From Amycolatopsis sulphurea (lineage in GTDB: Bacteria; Actinomycetota; Actinomycetes; Mycobacteriales; Pseudonocardiaceae): a DNA stretch of 64,000 nt. Of the stretch, positions 1 to 8,492 are shown one piece after another. The notes beneath the pieces were generated by a model that did not search any database, was not told the DNA's origin, and saw nothing but the letters and a program-made list of their open reading frames with translations. The stretch covers positions 2,294,001-2,358,000 of the forward strand of contig NZ_PDJK01000002.1 in the NCBI RefSeq assembly GCF_002564045.1, in the 5' to 3' direction. The position numbers and the translations under genes are program-made. Within the stretch, counting starts at the first letter, position 1; every line of letters begins with the position of its first letter.

Positions 1-62
1 CGCACCGGCGATACTTGCTCGTCCGGCGGGCCGGGGTGCCCGGCGATCGGGGGAATCGATGA
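1..62 (+). CDS. Possible 3' end of an upstream gene
   Basis: One frame is open from the window edge and ends at a TGA that overlaps the ATG of the next gene by four bases (ATGA), a typical operon junction. Codon third positions are mostly G or C, which suits coding DNA. About 19 residues are visible (HRRYLLVRRAGVPGDRGNR), too few to name a family. It may equally be untranslated leader. Confidence 0.3.
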   Translation, partial: HRRYLLVRRAGVPGDRGNR

Positions 63-1384
63 CGGTGCAGGAGCGCGAGCGGCCCGACGGCGGCCCGAGT
101 TTCCTGGTCACCCTGCTGCGCCGGGGCACGCCCGCGCTGGCCGCGGCGACCACCGGGCTGTCCGACGAGGTCGCCGATCCGACCCCGGTGCGGGCGCTGC
201 GGCGGATCTCCCGGATGGCCGGTCCGGTCGATCCGGGTTTCCAGGACAACCTGCTGCTGCGCGCGGCCCGTTACGTGGCGCTGGTCCCGCCGGCCTACCG
301 GCTGATCGCGGTACCCGGGCAGTTCTTCGGTTACCTCGCCGCGCACGGCTCGGCCGGGCTGGCGCCGGTCGCGCTGGTTGCCGCCGGCTCGGTCGCGCTG
401 AGCCTGTCCGGCGTCTTCTGGATGCTGCGCGGAGCGCCGTTCCGCAGCGACCGTACCGCCTGGCTGCTGGCCGGGGATTTGGTCGCCACGCTGGTGTTCG
501 AGCTGGTCATCGGCGCGACCGTGCCGAACGGGGCGTTCCACGACGCGCTCGCCGTCGCGGACAAGCACTTGCTCGGCAACATCGCGTTGCTGACGCTCGC
601 CGTCGGGATTCCGGCCGGGCTGGGGCCGGCTGCGCTGAGCTTCCCGGTGCGGCTGCTGGCGGGCGTGATCAACAGTGGGCAGGCCGATCTCGAGCAGGCC
701 GGATCGCTGTACCCGCCGATGTTCGGGGTGCTGTTCACCGCGGTCGGCGCGCTGATCATGCTCGGTCTCGGTACCCGGCTCGCGCTGGCCTACGGCATCC
801 GCAACGGGCGGCTCGCCGAACGCGCGCGGCAGCATCGGATGCTGCACGACACCGTGCTGCAGACCTTGGAGGCGATCTCGCTCGGTCCGGCCGACGCGCC
901 GGGCCGGTTGGCAGAGGTGCAGCGGCTGGCTCGCGCGCAGGCCATGCAACTGCGGCAGACCATCGAGGCGGCCGCCGCGCACGAGACCGAGGAGCGTTCG
1001 CGGCCGCTGGGCGCGAAGCTCACCGCGCTGGCCGCGGAGATGGCGCGCGACGGGTTGCGGGCGCAGCTGGTGGTCTCGGAACTGGACGAGGACACCTTGT
1101 CCGAGGTCCGGCAGATCGCGATCCGCGACGCGGTCCGGGAGGCCATGCGCAACACGATGAAGCACTCCGGCACCGACCAGGTGGTGGTCCGGGTCGAGGA
1201 ACGCGACGGCGGGATCGCGGTGATCATCCGGGACCACGGCACCGGGTTCAGCGCGCAGGACCGCCCCGCCGGCTTCGGCATCAGCGAGTCGATCACCGCC
1301 CGGCTGGCCGAGGTGGGCGGCACCGCGTGGGTGGAATCGAGTCCGGGCAGCGGAACGAGGGTGACGTTATGGGTGCCGAACTGA
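59..1384 (+). CDS. Membrane sensor histidine kinase, NarL/DesK type
   Basis: A 441-residue kinase-like sensor. Residues about 67-250 contain several hydrophobic segments, so the sensing part is membrane-embedded. It is followed by a HisKA_3-type dimerisation segment with the phospho-acceptor histidine in MLHDTVLQTL (about H263). The C-terminal ATPase domain shows an N-box (MRNTMKHSG), a G-box (RDHGTGF) and a second Gly-rich box (GFGISESI). This architecture is that of kinases that pair with LuxR-type response regulators, but no regulator gene is visible beside it in this window; one may lie just upstream. The start ATG is preceded by a GGGGGAA stretch. The next gene overlaps its 3' end by 16 bases, so the two are probably co-transcribed. 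The signal sensed is unknown. Confidence 0.85.
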   Translation: MTVQERERPDGGPSFLVTLLRRGTPALAAATTGLSDEVADPTPVRALRRISRMAGPVDPGFQDNLLLRAARYVALVPPAYRLIAVPGQFFGYLAAHGSAGLAPVALVAAGSVALSLSGVFWMLRGAPFRSDRTAWLLAGDLVATLVFELVIGATVPNGAFHDALAVADKHLLGNIALLTLAVGIPAGLGPAALSFPVRLLAGVINSGQADLEQAGSLYPPMFGVLFTAVGALIMLGLGTRLALAYGIRNGRLAERARQHRMLHDTVLQTLEAISLGPADAPGRLAEVQRLARAQAMQLRQTIEAAAAHETEERSRPLGAKLTALAAEMARDGLRAQLVVSELDEDTLSEVRQIAIRDAVREAMRNTMKHSGTDQVVVRVEERDGGIAVIIRDHGTGFSAQDRPAGFGISESITARLAEVGGTAWVESSPGSGTRVTLWVPN

Positions 1385-2223
1385 ACGGGGTGGCCGGTGC
1401 GCTGGCCGCCTATCGCGACGGGGATCCGACGGCGGCCGCGCGGCTCGCCGGCCGGTCCGGCACCCGGCTCGGGGCCGAGCTGGCGCACTACCTCGGCCGC
1501 GCCGGCGCCGGTTCGGTCTACGACCAGCCCGCGGCGTTCACCGCGTTCATCCGCGGCGGCGGCAATGTGCGGTTGTACGAGCGGCTGAGCGAGGAACTGG
1601 CCACGACGTACGACGAGCTGCGGCCGGCCGCGATGCTGGATCTCGGCTGCGGGGACGGGCTCGCGGTCGCGCCCGCGTTGTCCCGCGCGCGGTTCCGGCC
1701 GACGCGGATCGACCTCGTCGAGCCCTCGGCGACGCTGCTGTCCGCGGTCGAAGTGCCTGGTGCGCAACGGTTCGCGCGGACCGCGCAGGAGTTCCTCGCC
1801 GCGAAAGGTTCCACGTGGAACCTTGCGCAATCGACCTTCGCCCTGCAGTCGATCCCGCCGGCCGACCGGGCGGAAGTGCTGCGGACCCTGTGCCCGCGAA
1901 CCGGCCGGCTGCTGCTCGCCGAGTTCGACGTCCCGGCGGAACCGGCGGACCAGACGGGGCACCTGCGTTCCCTGGCCGAGCGGTACGAACGGGGTCTCGC
2001 CGAGTACGCCGAGCAGGCTTCCCTTGTCGCGCAAGGGTTTCTGCTGCCCGTACTGCTCGGCGTGGTGACCGGGGAGAGCCGCACGAACTGGGAGCACCCG
2101 GCCACGGACTGGGCCGGACAGCTGACTGCCGCCGGGTTCACCGAGGTGACCATCACCCCGCTCGCGGACTACTGGTGGTCGCCCGCGGTGCTGCTCACCG
2201 CCCGCGGTTCACAGCCGGGATAG
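1369..2223 (+). CDS. SAM-dependent class I methyltransferase
   Basis: A 284-residue protein with the SAM-binding motif I LDLGCGDG at about residues 90-97, followed by a Rossmann-like pattern (DLVEPSATLL as motif II). An upstream in-frame GTG at 1327 exists, but the ATG at 1369 has a purine-rich site (CGAGG) at suitable distance and is preferred. It overlaps the sensor kinase gene by 16 bases, suggesting translational coupling. The methyl acceptor cannot be told from the sequence. Its 3' end overlaps the convergent TNT-domain gene by 15 bases. Confidence 0.8.
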   Translation: MGAELNGVAGALAAYRDGDPTAAARLAGRSGTRLGAELAHYLGRAGAGSVYDQPAAFTAFIRGGGNVRLYERLSEELATTYDELRPAAMLDLGCGDGLAVAPALSRARFRPTRIDLVEPSATLLSAVEVPGAQRFARTAQEFLAAKGSTWNLAQSTFALQSIPPADRAEVLRTLCPRTGRLLLAEFDVPAEPADQTGHLRSLAERYERGLAEYAEQASLVAQGFLLPVLLGVVTGESRTNWEHPATDWAGQLTAAGFTEVTITPLADYWWSPAVLLTARGSQPG

Positions 2224-4107
2224 CGCCCCGGCCTCCACGTGCTGTGCGATCGGCCGCGGCAGCAGGTACGCGATGGCGCCACCGGGCTGCGGTCCCCACG
2301 GCGCCGTGACTCCGGTGAGTACCCGGACGGTGCGCTGCACGCGGTATTCGTGCCGTTCGCGCTCCCGGTCCGCGGTCAGCGAGGTCTCCACGAACCGCGT
2401 GCCCGCCGCGTGCACCAGGTTGCCGTGGTCATTGCCGAACCGGACGACCTTCGTACCCGCGGGCAGCGCGACCAGCCGTTTGGCTCGGTAGAACGAAAGT
2501 GGCGGCTCCCCACGCAGCGGCAGAATCGGCCAGTCGGCGGGCTGGTCGGATTCGTCGGTGCCCGGCACCGGGAGCAGCAGCAGCGTGCCGAGCAGGTACC
2601 GTGCCGCGTCCGCGAGCGTGCCGAACGGCACCGGCTCCACCGACGGCGGACGGGAAACCTCCCAGCGGTTGTCCGCTCGCCGCAGGGTCCACACCCCTTC
2701 GGCAGGCACCTCGCTCGCGCCGATCCGGTACGCCGACGCGGGCACCCCGTACTCGGCGAGCCGCTGTTCCAGCAGAACCAGGGTTTCGGCCGCACGCAGT
2801 GGCCGCGCCGGGTCGCCTTCCCGCAGGGCCTTGGCGAGCCGGCTGTCGTCCGGCAGGTCGGCCGTCGAACGCGGTGGCCGCGGCCTGCCGAGCACATCCG
2901 CCTCGGCGGTGGCCCGCACCAGTTCCCGCACCAGCGGCGGGCGGAACCCGGCGGCGCGGATGTGCTCGACCAGCTCCGGCTCCGGCGGCACGCCGTATTT
3001 GCGCAGGTAGTGCGGCACCGCGGCGGGCCAGATCCAGGTGCCGTCGGTGTGGAATGCCTGCGGTACGTCCGGCGGGGCGCCGGGCGGGGCGAACAGGTCC
3101 GCCTGCGGGGCCGGCCGGTGCAGCACGACCGGCGCGCGGAACAGATAGTCGAGCACTCCGCGCAGCTGATCCGGCGGCACCGGCGGCCGGTTGATCACCG
3201 GCCGCTCCCCCTCGTTGTGCCCGTCCACCACGCGGGCCTGGCGGAAGGTGTGCTCCAGCGGGAGCCCGGCCTTGGTGGCCAGCCAGTCCGGCAGATGATT
3301 GGGCGTGCGGGGGAACCGGGTCAGCTCGGCCTGATAGGCCTGCAGCGCGGGCCGGTCACCGTCGATCGGCGGCAGCCGCCAGTCGGGTTCGCGGTCGGCG
3401 TCGAAGTCGAAATCGAACTGCGATTCGGCGTCGAGGGTGAAGGTGCCCTGGAACCAGGTTCCGCTCTCCGGCTGGTACATCGCCGCGCGCAACTGCGCGA
3501 ACAGCGAGCTGAGCCGCGGTGACGCGGACAGCGCCACCGACACCGGGCCGTTCTCGTCGCCTACCGCGCGCACCTCCAGCTCGGCGTACGGGCCGATCTG
3601 CCGGAACTGCGCGGCCACCTTGGTCCATCCGCCCGGCACCCCGCGCAGCGTGCGGCCGATCGCGCGCAGCAGTTTCGTGTGGTCGCCGCCCCCGGTCGCC
3701 GGGTGCGGCTCCGCGTAGTCGTGCCGGGTCTGCCACAGGCCGGTCAGCCGCTTCGCGGGCACGGTCACCGAGAACTCGGTGAGCCCGAGCTGCGCGGCGC
3801 GCGCCGAATCGTGCCGCGTCCACCGCAGAGTCAGCTCGGTCTGGTCGCCCGGCGCGATCTCGAACAGCTCGTCCTCGTACTCGCCGTGGCTGCGCAGATC
3901 GAAGGTCGCGGGCACCTCGTTCGCGAGCACCAGCCGGGCCGGACGTCCCTCGTGGTCGCGGTCGAAGTCCTCGGGTACTTCCTCGTCCGGCAGCACGGTC
4001 AGCAGCAGCGTCCCGTCGGTGGTCGACCGCTGGGCCGCAAAAGTGCGATCTTCCAGCTGGACGTACAGACCGTCAGGGCGTTCGCTCGCCTCTACCCGGT
4101 AGCGCAC
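2209..4107 (-). CDS. TNT-domain (NAD+ glycohydrolase-like) protein with YezG-like middle region
   Basis: A 632-residue protein, the last gene of a four-gene minus-strand operon. The start chosen is GTG at 4107, preceded by GGGGAGG at seven bases; upstream starts lack such a site. The N-terminal 180 residues are beta-rich and unrecognised. The middle region contains GTWFQGTFTLD...FDFDFDAD and FPRTPNHLPDWL, resembling the YezG/DUF600 immunity fold. A DGTWIWP segment typical of TNT-linked proteins follows. The last roughly 100 residues match the TNT domain of M. tuberculosis CpnT: LPAGTKVVRFG, then RHEYRV, then TAPWGPQPGGAIAY. TNT hydrolyses NAD+. From memory of that family, the histidine and glutamine linked to activity appear kept here (RHEY, PQPGG), while a second arginine region is changed (ETSL). 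No secretion signal is visible, so an intracellular role or ESX-linked export are both open. Confidence 0.7.
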   Translation of the reverse strand: MRYRVEASERPDGLYVQLEDRTFAAQRSTTDGTLLLTVLPDEEVPEDFDRDHEGRPARLVLANEVPATFDLRSHGEYEDELFEIAPGDQTELTLRWTRHDSARAAQLGLTEFSVTVPAKRLTGLWQTRHDYAEPHPATGGGDHTKLLRAIGRTLRGVPGGWTKVAAQFRQIGPYAELEVRAVGDENGPVSVALSASPRLSSLFAQLRAAMYQPESGTWFQGTFTLDAESQFDFDFDADREPDWRLPPIDGDRPALQAYQAELTRFPRTPNHLPDWLATKAGLPLEHTFRQARVVDGHNEGERPVINRPPVPPDQLRGVLDYLFRAPVVLHRPAPQADLFAPPGAPPDVPQAFHTDGTWIWPAAVPHYLRKYGVPPEPELVEHIRAAGFRPPLVRELVRATAEADVLGRPRPPRSTADLPDDSRLAKALREGDPARPLRAAETLVLLEQRLAEYGVPASAYRIGASEVPAEGVWTLRRADNRWEVSRPPSVEPVPFGTLADAARYLLGTLLLLPVPGTDESDQPADWPILPLRGEPPLSFYRAKRLVALPAGTKVVRFGNDHGNLVHAAGTRFVETSLTADRERERHEYRVQRTVRVLTGVTAPWGPQPGGAIAYLLPRPIAQHVEAGALSRL

Positions 4108-4215
4108 TCTGCTTCCTCCCCGAAACCCCAGTGTGAGCGGCATCGAACTTAGCCGAGTCCGCCACCGCACGCCGACGAGGTGGTCGAATCGGGCGGTTGT
4201 CGCCGGTGCGCGGGG

Positions 4216-6453
4216 TCAGTGCCTCGGGTAGCGCTGCGACCAGGTGGTGCCGAGCTGCTGCAAGGCCGATCGGCGGTCGAAATGCCACAGCGCGTCCGTG
4301 GCCAGCTGCTCGATCAGGTGATGCAGCTCCAGCTGCTCGATCCACTTGGCGGGCAGGCCGGGGATGCCGACCCGGGCGCCCAGCAGCGCCCCGGTGAGTG
4401 CCCCGGTCAGCGCACTGCGCCCGGAGTGGTTCACCCCGCGCAGCAACGCCTGTTCGGGGTAGTTCTCGAAGCCCGACAGCGCGGCGAACGCGCGCCCGAG
4501 CACCGGCAGCGTGCCCAGCCCGTCGCCGATCAGCTCCGGCATCCGCAGGTCCGGCAGGCCGTGTTCGCCGAAGAACGGCACCGATTCGGCCACCATCGCC
4601 TGCACGGCCGCCCAGCCGGGACCGGACTGCGGGTGATCCGTGAGCACCTCCCGGGCCAGGTTCCACACCGGGTAGCTGAACGAGTCTTTGGTCAGCGCCA
4701 GCTCGAACAGCCAGGCCAGGAAGGTGGCCGCGGCCACGTCCTCCTCCTGCCGGTGGGTCACCGTCACCAGGTCGTACACGACCTGCGCGACACCGCCGCT
4801 GAAGCCGGTGCCGGGTCCGGCTGCGGTGAGCACCGCGGGCAGCGCGCCGATCAGCGCCGCGGGACCGATCATCGGAGCTGCCTGCGGTGCTTGGGTGACC
4901 AGTGCGTGGTACGCGTTGAGCTCGGCGTCGTCGGCGCCGCGGCGGACGTGCAGATCGGGCACCTTCACGAGCCAGCCGTCGGTGTGCTCCAGCGGCGCGC
5001 CCTGGGTGTGGAGCCAGCGCAGCAGCGAACCGCGCACGACGCAGGGGAAGAGCTGCTCGATGTTGCGCGATTCCGGCTGTTCCCGGTGTGGGCTGCGGAT
5101 CACCGCCTCGGTGTAGAACAGCAGCCGCTGGGTCAGCGAGCCGATCCGGCCGGGCTGGTCGAACGCGATCGGCAGGTCCGTGACGCCGTCCGGACCGAAG
5201 CGGGCGACCAGCTCGTCGAGCCGCATCCGGTCCACCGCGGTGCCCAGCGCCTCGCCGAGCGCGAACCCGGCATACGCGCCGACGACGCGCTGCCAGCCGT
5301 AGCGGAAGTTCTCCAGCTCCGGCAGCGGGTACTTGCCGAAGGTGTCCAGCCGAGGCACGACTCGGCCCTCGTTGTCCCAGGACGGGGCGAGTCCGTCTGC
5401 GCCGAGTTCGTTCGGCATGCCGGGCACCGGCTCGGGTTGTTCGAGCCGCCGCAGCCAAGACTGGCCGAGGACCGTCCGGCGGCATTCCTCGGTGGTCAGC
5501 TCGAAACCGTGCCGGCGGGCACGTTCCGCGGCGGTGGTGGGCGGCTCGACCGGCGTGGCCAGCCCCATCTGCTCCGCGGTGTCCGCGGCCAGCTGGGCCA
5601 GGTCCTCCTCCGCTTCCGGGCAGCGGCCGTGCCGGTCCACCCGCGGTTCGCCGCGTGGGAAACGCCGGGCCGCGTCCGCTAGCTCCGGCCCGGTGACGTC
5701 CTCGAAAGTGGCCGGGCCGCCGTTGATCACCAGGTTCGGCGGGTGCTCGAACTCGGCGAGGGTGGCAAGATCAACGTGCCACCAGGCGTGTTCCCGGGAG
5801 GGCAGGTGCCGGGTCGAGCTGAACACGCGCAGCTCGTTGCGTTCCTCGGAGAAGTAGAACCGGTCTGTGGACCCGGTTTCGACGTCCAGCGGGACGTACA
5901 CGGTGCAGCGCAACAGGCCGATCAGCAGCTGCTCACGGGAGAGCCAGCCGACGCCGGCGAAGGCCAGCAGGGTCTCCAGGTTGTTCTCCGGCTTGGGGTA
6001 ACCGCGGCGGATCGGCCCGGCGCGGTAGGCCGGGTTCTCCCGTTCCTGCCCGGTCTGCTGGCCGTCGTTGTCCACCTTCACCCAGCCGGCCACCGCGGGC
6101 AGCGGCACGCCCAGCTCACCGAACCCGGCCTTCACGTATTCCGGGTCGACCACCTCACGCCAGCTCTCCTGGCCGGGATATGCCACCGGGGTGCTGAGCC
6201 CGCCCGGCGACGGATGCGCCTGGCGCAGCTCGCCGTCCGGCTCGCGCACGACCACCGACGGCGCTGGGAAGAGCTCCTTGTCCGGACGGCCGTCGTCGAG
6301 AAAGGCGACCGTGTTGTAGGGGATGGACCAGCCTTCCGGGACCCGCAGCACGCGGTCGTGGTCGACGCGCAGGCCACCGGGACCGGCGACCGTGGGGCCG
6401 TGCACGGCACGCAGCCAGTCGCCGACCTTCTCCATCGCTTCCGCCGCTTCCAC
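4216..6453 (-). CDS. Multidomain immunity-like / SseB-like / degenerate ADP-ribosylglycohydrolase protein
   Basis: A 745-residue protein whose GTG abuts the stop of the preceding TNT-like gene, with a GGAAAGGA site before it. Residues about 1-130 resemble small immunity-protein folds (VVVREPDGELRQAHPSPGG). Residues about 165-270 resemble the SseB N-terminal domain (LLIGLLRCTVYVPLD ... PPNLVINGG). Residues about 395-740 have the ADP-ribosylglycohydrolase (DraG/ARH) layout: GAYAGFALGEALG at the start and GALTGALLGARVGIPGLP near the end. The metal-binding acidic motifs of that family are missing: the TDDTQ-like motif reads GSLTQ and the GGDTDT-like motif reads HSGRSA. It is therefore probably a non-catalytic ADP-ribose or NAD-binding relative. 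Sitting between two TNT-domain genes, it could act as their immunity or regulatory partner; that is inference. Confidence 0.65.
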   Translation of the reverse strand: MEAAEAMEKVGDWLRAVHGPTVAGPGGLRVDHDRVLRVPEGWSIPYNTVAFLDDGRPDKELFPAPSVVVREPDGELRQAHPSPGGLSTPVAYPGQESWREVVDPEYVKAGFGELGVPLPAVAGWVKVDNDGQQTGQERENPAYRAGPIRRGYPKPENNLETLLAFAGVGWLSREQLLIGLLRCTVYVPLDVETGSTDRFYFSEERNELRVFSSTRHLPSREHAWWHVDLATLAEFEHPPNLVINGGPATFEDVTGPELADAARRFPRGEPRVDRHGRCPEAEEDLAQLAADTAEQMGLATPVEPPTTAAERARRHGFELTTEECRRTVLGQSWLRRLEQPEPVPGMPNELGADGLAPSWDNEGRVVPRLDTFGKYPLPELENFRYGWQRVVGAYAGFALGEALGTAVDRMRLDELVARFGPDGVTDLPIAFDQPGRIGSLTQRLLFYTEAVIRSPHREQPESRNIEQLFPCVVRGSLLRWLHTQGAPLEHTDGWLVKVPDLHVRRGADDAELNAYHALVTQAPQAAPMIGPAALIGALPAVLTAAGPGTGFSGGVAQVVYDLVTVTHRQEEDVAAATFLAWLFELALTKDSFSYPVWNLAREVLTDHPQSGPGWAAVQAMVAESVPFFGEHGLPDLRMPELIGDGLGTLPVLGRAFAALSGFENYPEQALLRGVNHSGRSALTGALTGALLGARVGIPGLPAKWIEQLELHHLIEQLATDALWHFDRRSALQQLGTTWSQRYPRH

Positions 6454-7836
6454 CTACTCGATCCTTTCCAGGCTCCCGTCGGACTCGTGCTCCGCGATCG
6501 GCTTCGGCAGGACATACGCCACCGCGCCACCCGGCAGGTTCGCCCAGGGCACCGTGACTCCGATAATCACGTAAAGTGATCGTCGGAGCCGAAAAGTGGT
6601 GGTCACTCGCTCTCGTTCGAGTGGCAGTGACGTTGTGGCGAACCGTACCTCCTGCTGATGGACCAGGTTGCCGGGCTCTTCCCCGAATCGCAGGACGACG
6701 GTACCTGTCCCCAATCGGGTGAGTCTCTTGTTTCTCAGCAGCGTGAGGGGAGGGTCACCCGGGGTGGGCTGGATGGGCCAGTCGCAGACTTCTTTCGCCG
6801 TCTCCAGCGGGGTCTCGCGCCCCCCGGTCGCACGGGCCGGATACAGCAGCAGCGCGCCGAGCAGCTGCTGCGCGGCCGAGGCGAGGTCCGGAAACTGGTG
6901 CGCGGCACCGTCCGGCGCGGTCACCAGCCAGCCGGAGCCGCCCCGGTACAGACTCCAGGCGCCGGGCTCGGGCGCCCTGATCCGGTAGGCCTGCGGCCAC
7001 ACGCCGAGCGCGTCGAGCCGGTTTTCGAGCTGGGCCAGCAGCTGTTCGTCGGTCAGCTCGGGCTCGGGGTCCGTTTCCAGCTCGGCGGCCAGATCGGCGG
7101 CGGTCGGCGCCACCTCGGCCGGCTCCGGCCGGGGCCGCGGACGGCCGGTGAGATCCGCTTTCGCGGTGCGGCGCAGCAAAGGCGCCACATGCGGGGGCTG
7201 GAAGCCCTGCTCCCGCATGTGTGTCAGGAACGCCGGTTCCGGCGGGATGCCGTGCCGGCGAAGCTGGCCGGCCACTTCGGCCGGCCAGATCCAGGTGCCG
7301 TCGGTCCGGTGTCCCGCGCCGACCTCGGCCTCGCGTTCCAGGTACTGCAGCACGAGCGGGCGTTCCTCGGGCGCGAGCGCCGGGCGCTGCGTAGCGCCCG
7401 AGGCGGGACGGGCGTGCCGGAATTCGAAGGCGAGTGGCAAGCCCACCCGCAGCCGCCACCAGTCCGGGATGTACGCGTCCTCGCGCGGAAACGTGGCCAG
7501 CTCGTCGCGGTAGACCGACGCCGGGGGCGGGGTGATCCACGACGGGTCGACGTCGGAATAGAAGTCGAAACCGAACGAGCCGTCCGGGGACAGCACGTAC
7601 CGGGCCTGCAGCCAGGTACCGCGGCCGTGCCGGTACATCCCGGCCCGCAGAATGGCGAATCGCTCGATGATCCCGGTGCTCGCCTCGGTGTTGCCCGGCC
7701 GCACCTCCAGGTAGTCGCCGAGCTGGGCGAACCCGATGCCGGCCGGGGTGGACGGCGCGGACTGCCGGGCGCGTACGAGCCGCCCGATCTCGGCGAGCAA
7801 GGTGTGCTGCTCGCTCTCGGTGAGTGTCGATTCCAC
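6454..7836 (-). CDS. YezG-like/TNT-domain protein, probably catalytically degenerate
   Basis: A 460-residue paralogue of the C-terminal two thirds of the 2209-4107 protein. Residues about 1-150 look like a YezG/DUF600 immunity domain (GTWLQARYVLSPDGSFGFDF, FPREDAYIPDWW). A DGTWIWP region follows, then a TNT-like C-terminus (GTGTVVLRFGEEPGNLVH ... TVPWANLPGGAVAYVLP). Compared with its paralogue, the conserved His position reads TTTF and the Gln before PGG is Leu, so NAD+ hydrolysis is doubtful. The start is GTG at 7836, 12 bases after the YbaB-like gene, with only a weak ribosome site. The stop TAG touches the GTG of the next gene. The pairing of one apparently intact and one altered TNT domain in the same operon is unusual. 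Confidence 0.68.
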   Translation of the reverse strand: MESTLTESEQHTLLAEIGRLVRARQSAPSTPAGIGFAQLGDYLEVRPGNTEASTGIIERFAILRAGMYRHGRGTWLQARYVLSPDGSFGFDFYSDVDPSWITPPPASVYRDELATFPREDAYIPDWWRLRVGLPLAFEFRHARPASGATQRPALAPEERPLVLQYLEREAEVGAGHRTDGTWIWPAEVAGQLRRHGIPPEPAFLTHMREQGFQPPHVAPLLRRTAKADLTGRPRPRPEPAEVAPTAADLAAELETDPEPELTDEQLLAQLENRLDALGVWPQAYRIRAPEPGAWSLYRGGSGWLVTAPDGAAHQFPDLASAAQQLLGALLLYPARATGGRETPLETAKEVCDWPIQPTPGDPPLTLLRNKRLTRLGTGTVVLRFGEEPGNLVHQQEVRFATTSLPLERERVTTTFRLRRSLYVIIGVTVPWANLPGGAVAYVLPKPIAEHESDGSLERIE

Positions 7837-7848
7837 GTGAATCAGGGT

Positions 7849-8157
7849 TCAGGAACCGCGCCGGCGATTCTGCGGCACGGCCCCCCGCGGGCGTACCCGG
7901 CGGGGCGTCGGCCGTGGCGCGGGCATCGGGTGCCCACCGCTCTCCGGCCGGTCCGGGATTCCGGTCAGCTGCTGCACCAGCGTCTGCACGGTGGCCGCGA
8001 GCTGCGCCGGCGTGGTGCGTTCGAAGGCGTCCGGCGCGAACTCGAGCCTGCCGAGCGTGCCCACCCCGCTCACGGTCGCCCGGACCAACCCGTCCGGTGA
8101 GGTCAGCACGTGCGATGTGACCTCAAGGCGCCCATGGTCGTCGCCCGCAGTCGTCAC
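7849..8157 (-). CDS. YbaB/EbfC-like small protein
   Basis: A 102-residue protein; the reading frame is open further upstream, but the GTG at 8157 has a very strong site (GAGGGGA, five bases before) and fixes the start. The sequence SPDGLVRATVSGVGTLGRLEF and the following helix with repeated hydrophobics match the YbaB/EbfC fold, a small DNA-binding family that in actinobacteria is often linked to ESX and polymorphic-toxin loci. The C-terminal 30 residues are Pro/Arg-rich. It is the first gene of the TNT operon and may be its regulator or a chaperone-like accessory; the exact role is not shown by the sequence. Confidence 0.65.
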   Translation of the reverse strand: MTTAGDDHGRLEVTSHVLTSPDGLVRATVSGVGTLGRLEFAPDAFERTTPAQLAATVQTLVQQLTGIPDRPESGGHPMPAPRPTPRRVRPRGAVPQNRRRGS

Positions 8158-8191
8158 GGCGTCCCCTCGGGTTTGGTCAACTGGGCCGATT

Positions 8192-8209
8192 GTCACTCTT
8201 TCGAGTAAC
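8192..8209. promoter_or_regulatory. Candidate operator upstream of the YbaB/TNT operon
   Basis: Imperfect inverted repeat GTCACTC-N4-GAGTAAC, one mismatch between the arms, centred about 43 bases upstream of the YbaB-like GTG start. Position and symmetry suit a repressor site. The regulator is unknown. Confidence 0.35.
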
Positions 8210-8231
8210 GCGGTCAGCGTAAGGCCTGGCA

Positions 8232-8247
8232 CCGGGTCATGACCCGG
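8232..8247. promoter_or_regulatory. Perfect 16-bp palindrome
   Basis: CCGGGTCATGACCCGG lies in the divergent intergenic region, about 75 bases upstream of the YbaB-like start and 246 bases before yqgE. It has no T-run on either side, so an operator is more likely than a terminator. Confidence 0.35.
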
Positions 8248-8492
8248 GCTCCGGTCCAACGGTTTGCGGCAGCGAATCCTGTCCACCGCCGCCGCCCGGA
8301 GAAGGCGAACCGACGCACTCGATCGCCTCTCGGCGGCTTTGCACAGTGTGGCTCCAGCCGGACGGTATTCCACAAAGGCGGTTCTTCAGTGAGCCCGGGG
8401 GACACGAAGTGCGCCGGTCCACTGTGCCCAACGAGGCCGATGTGGCTGGTGTTCCCGTGCCGGGAGGATTTCCCGGCACCGGGAGTGGGATC

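Larger units (their letters stand above)
8158..8492. other. Divergent intergenic region between the TNT operon and yqgE
   Basis: 335 bases without a credible gene. It should hold promoters for both directions. Two dyads are visible and listed separately: GTCACTC-TTTC-GAGTAAC (8192-8209) and a perfect 16-base palindrome (8232-8247). The ATG of yqgE has GGGAGTGGG just before it. Confidence 0.6.
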
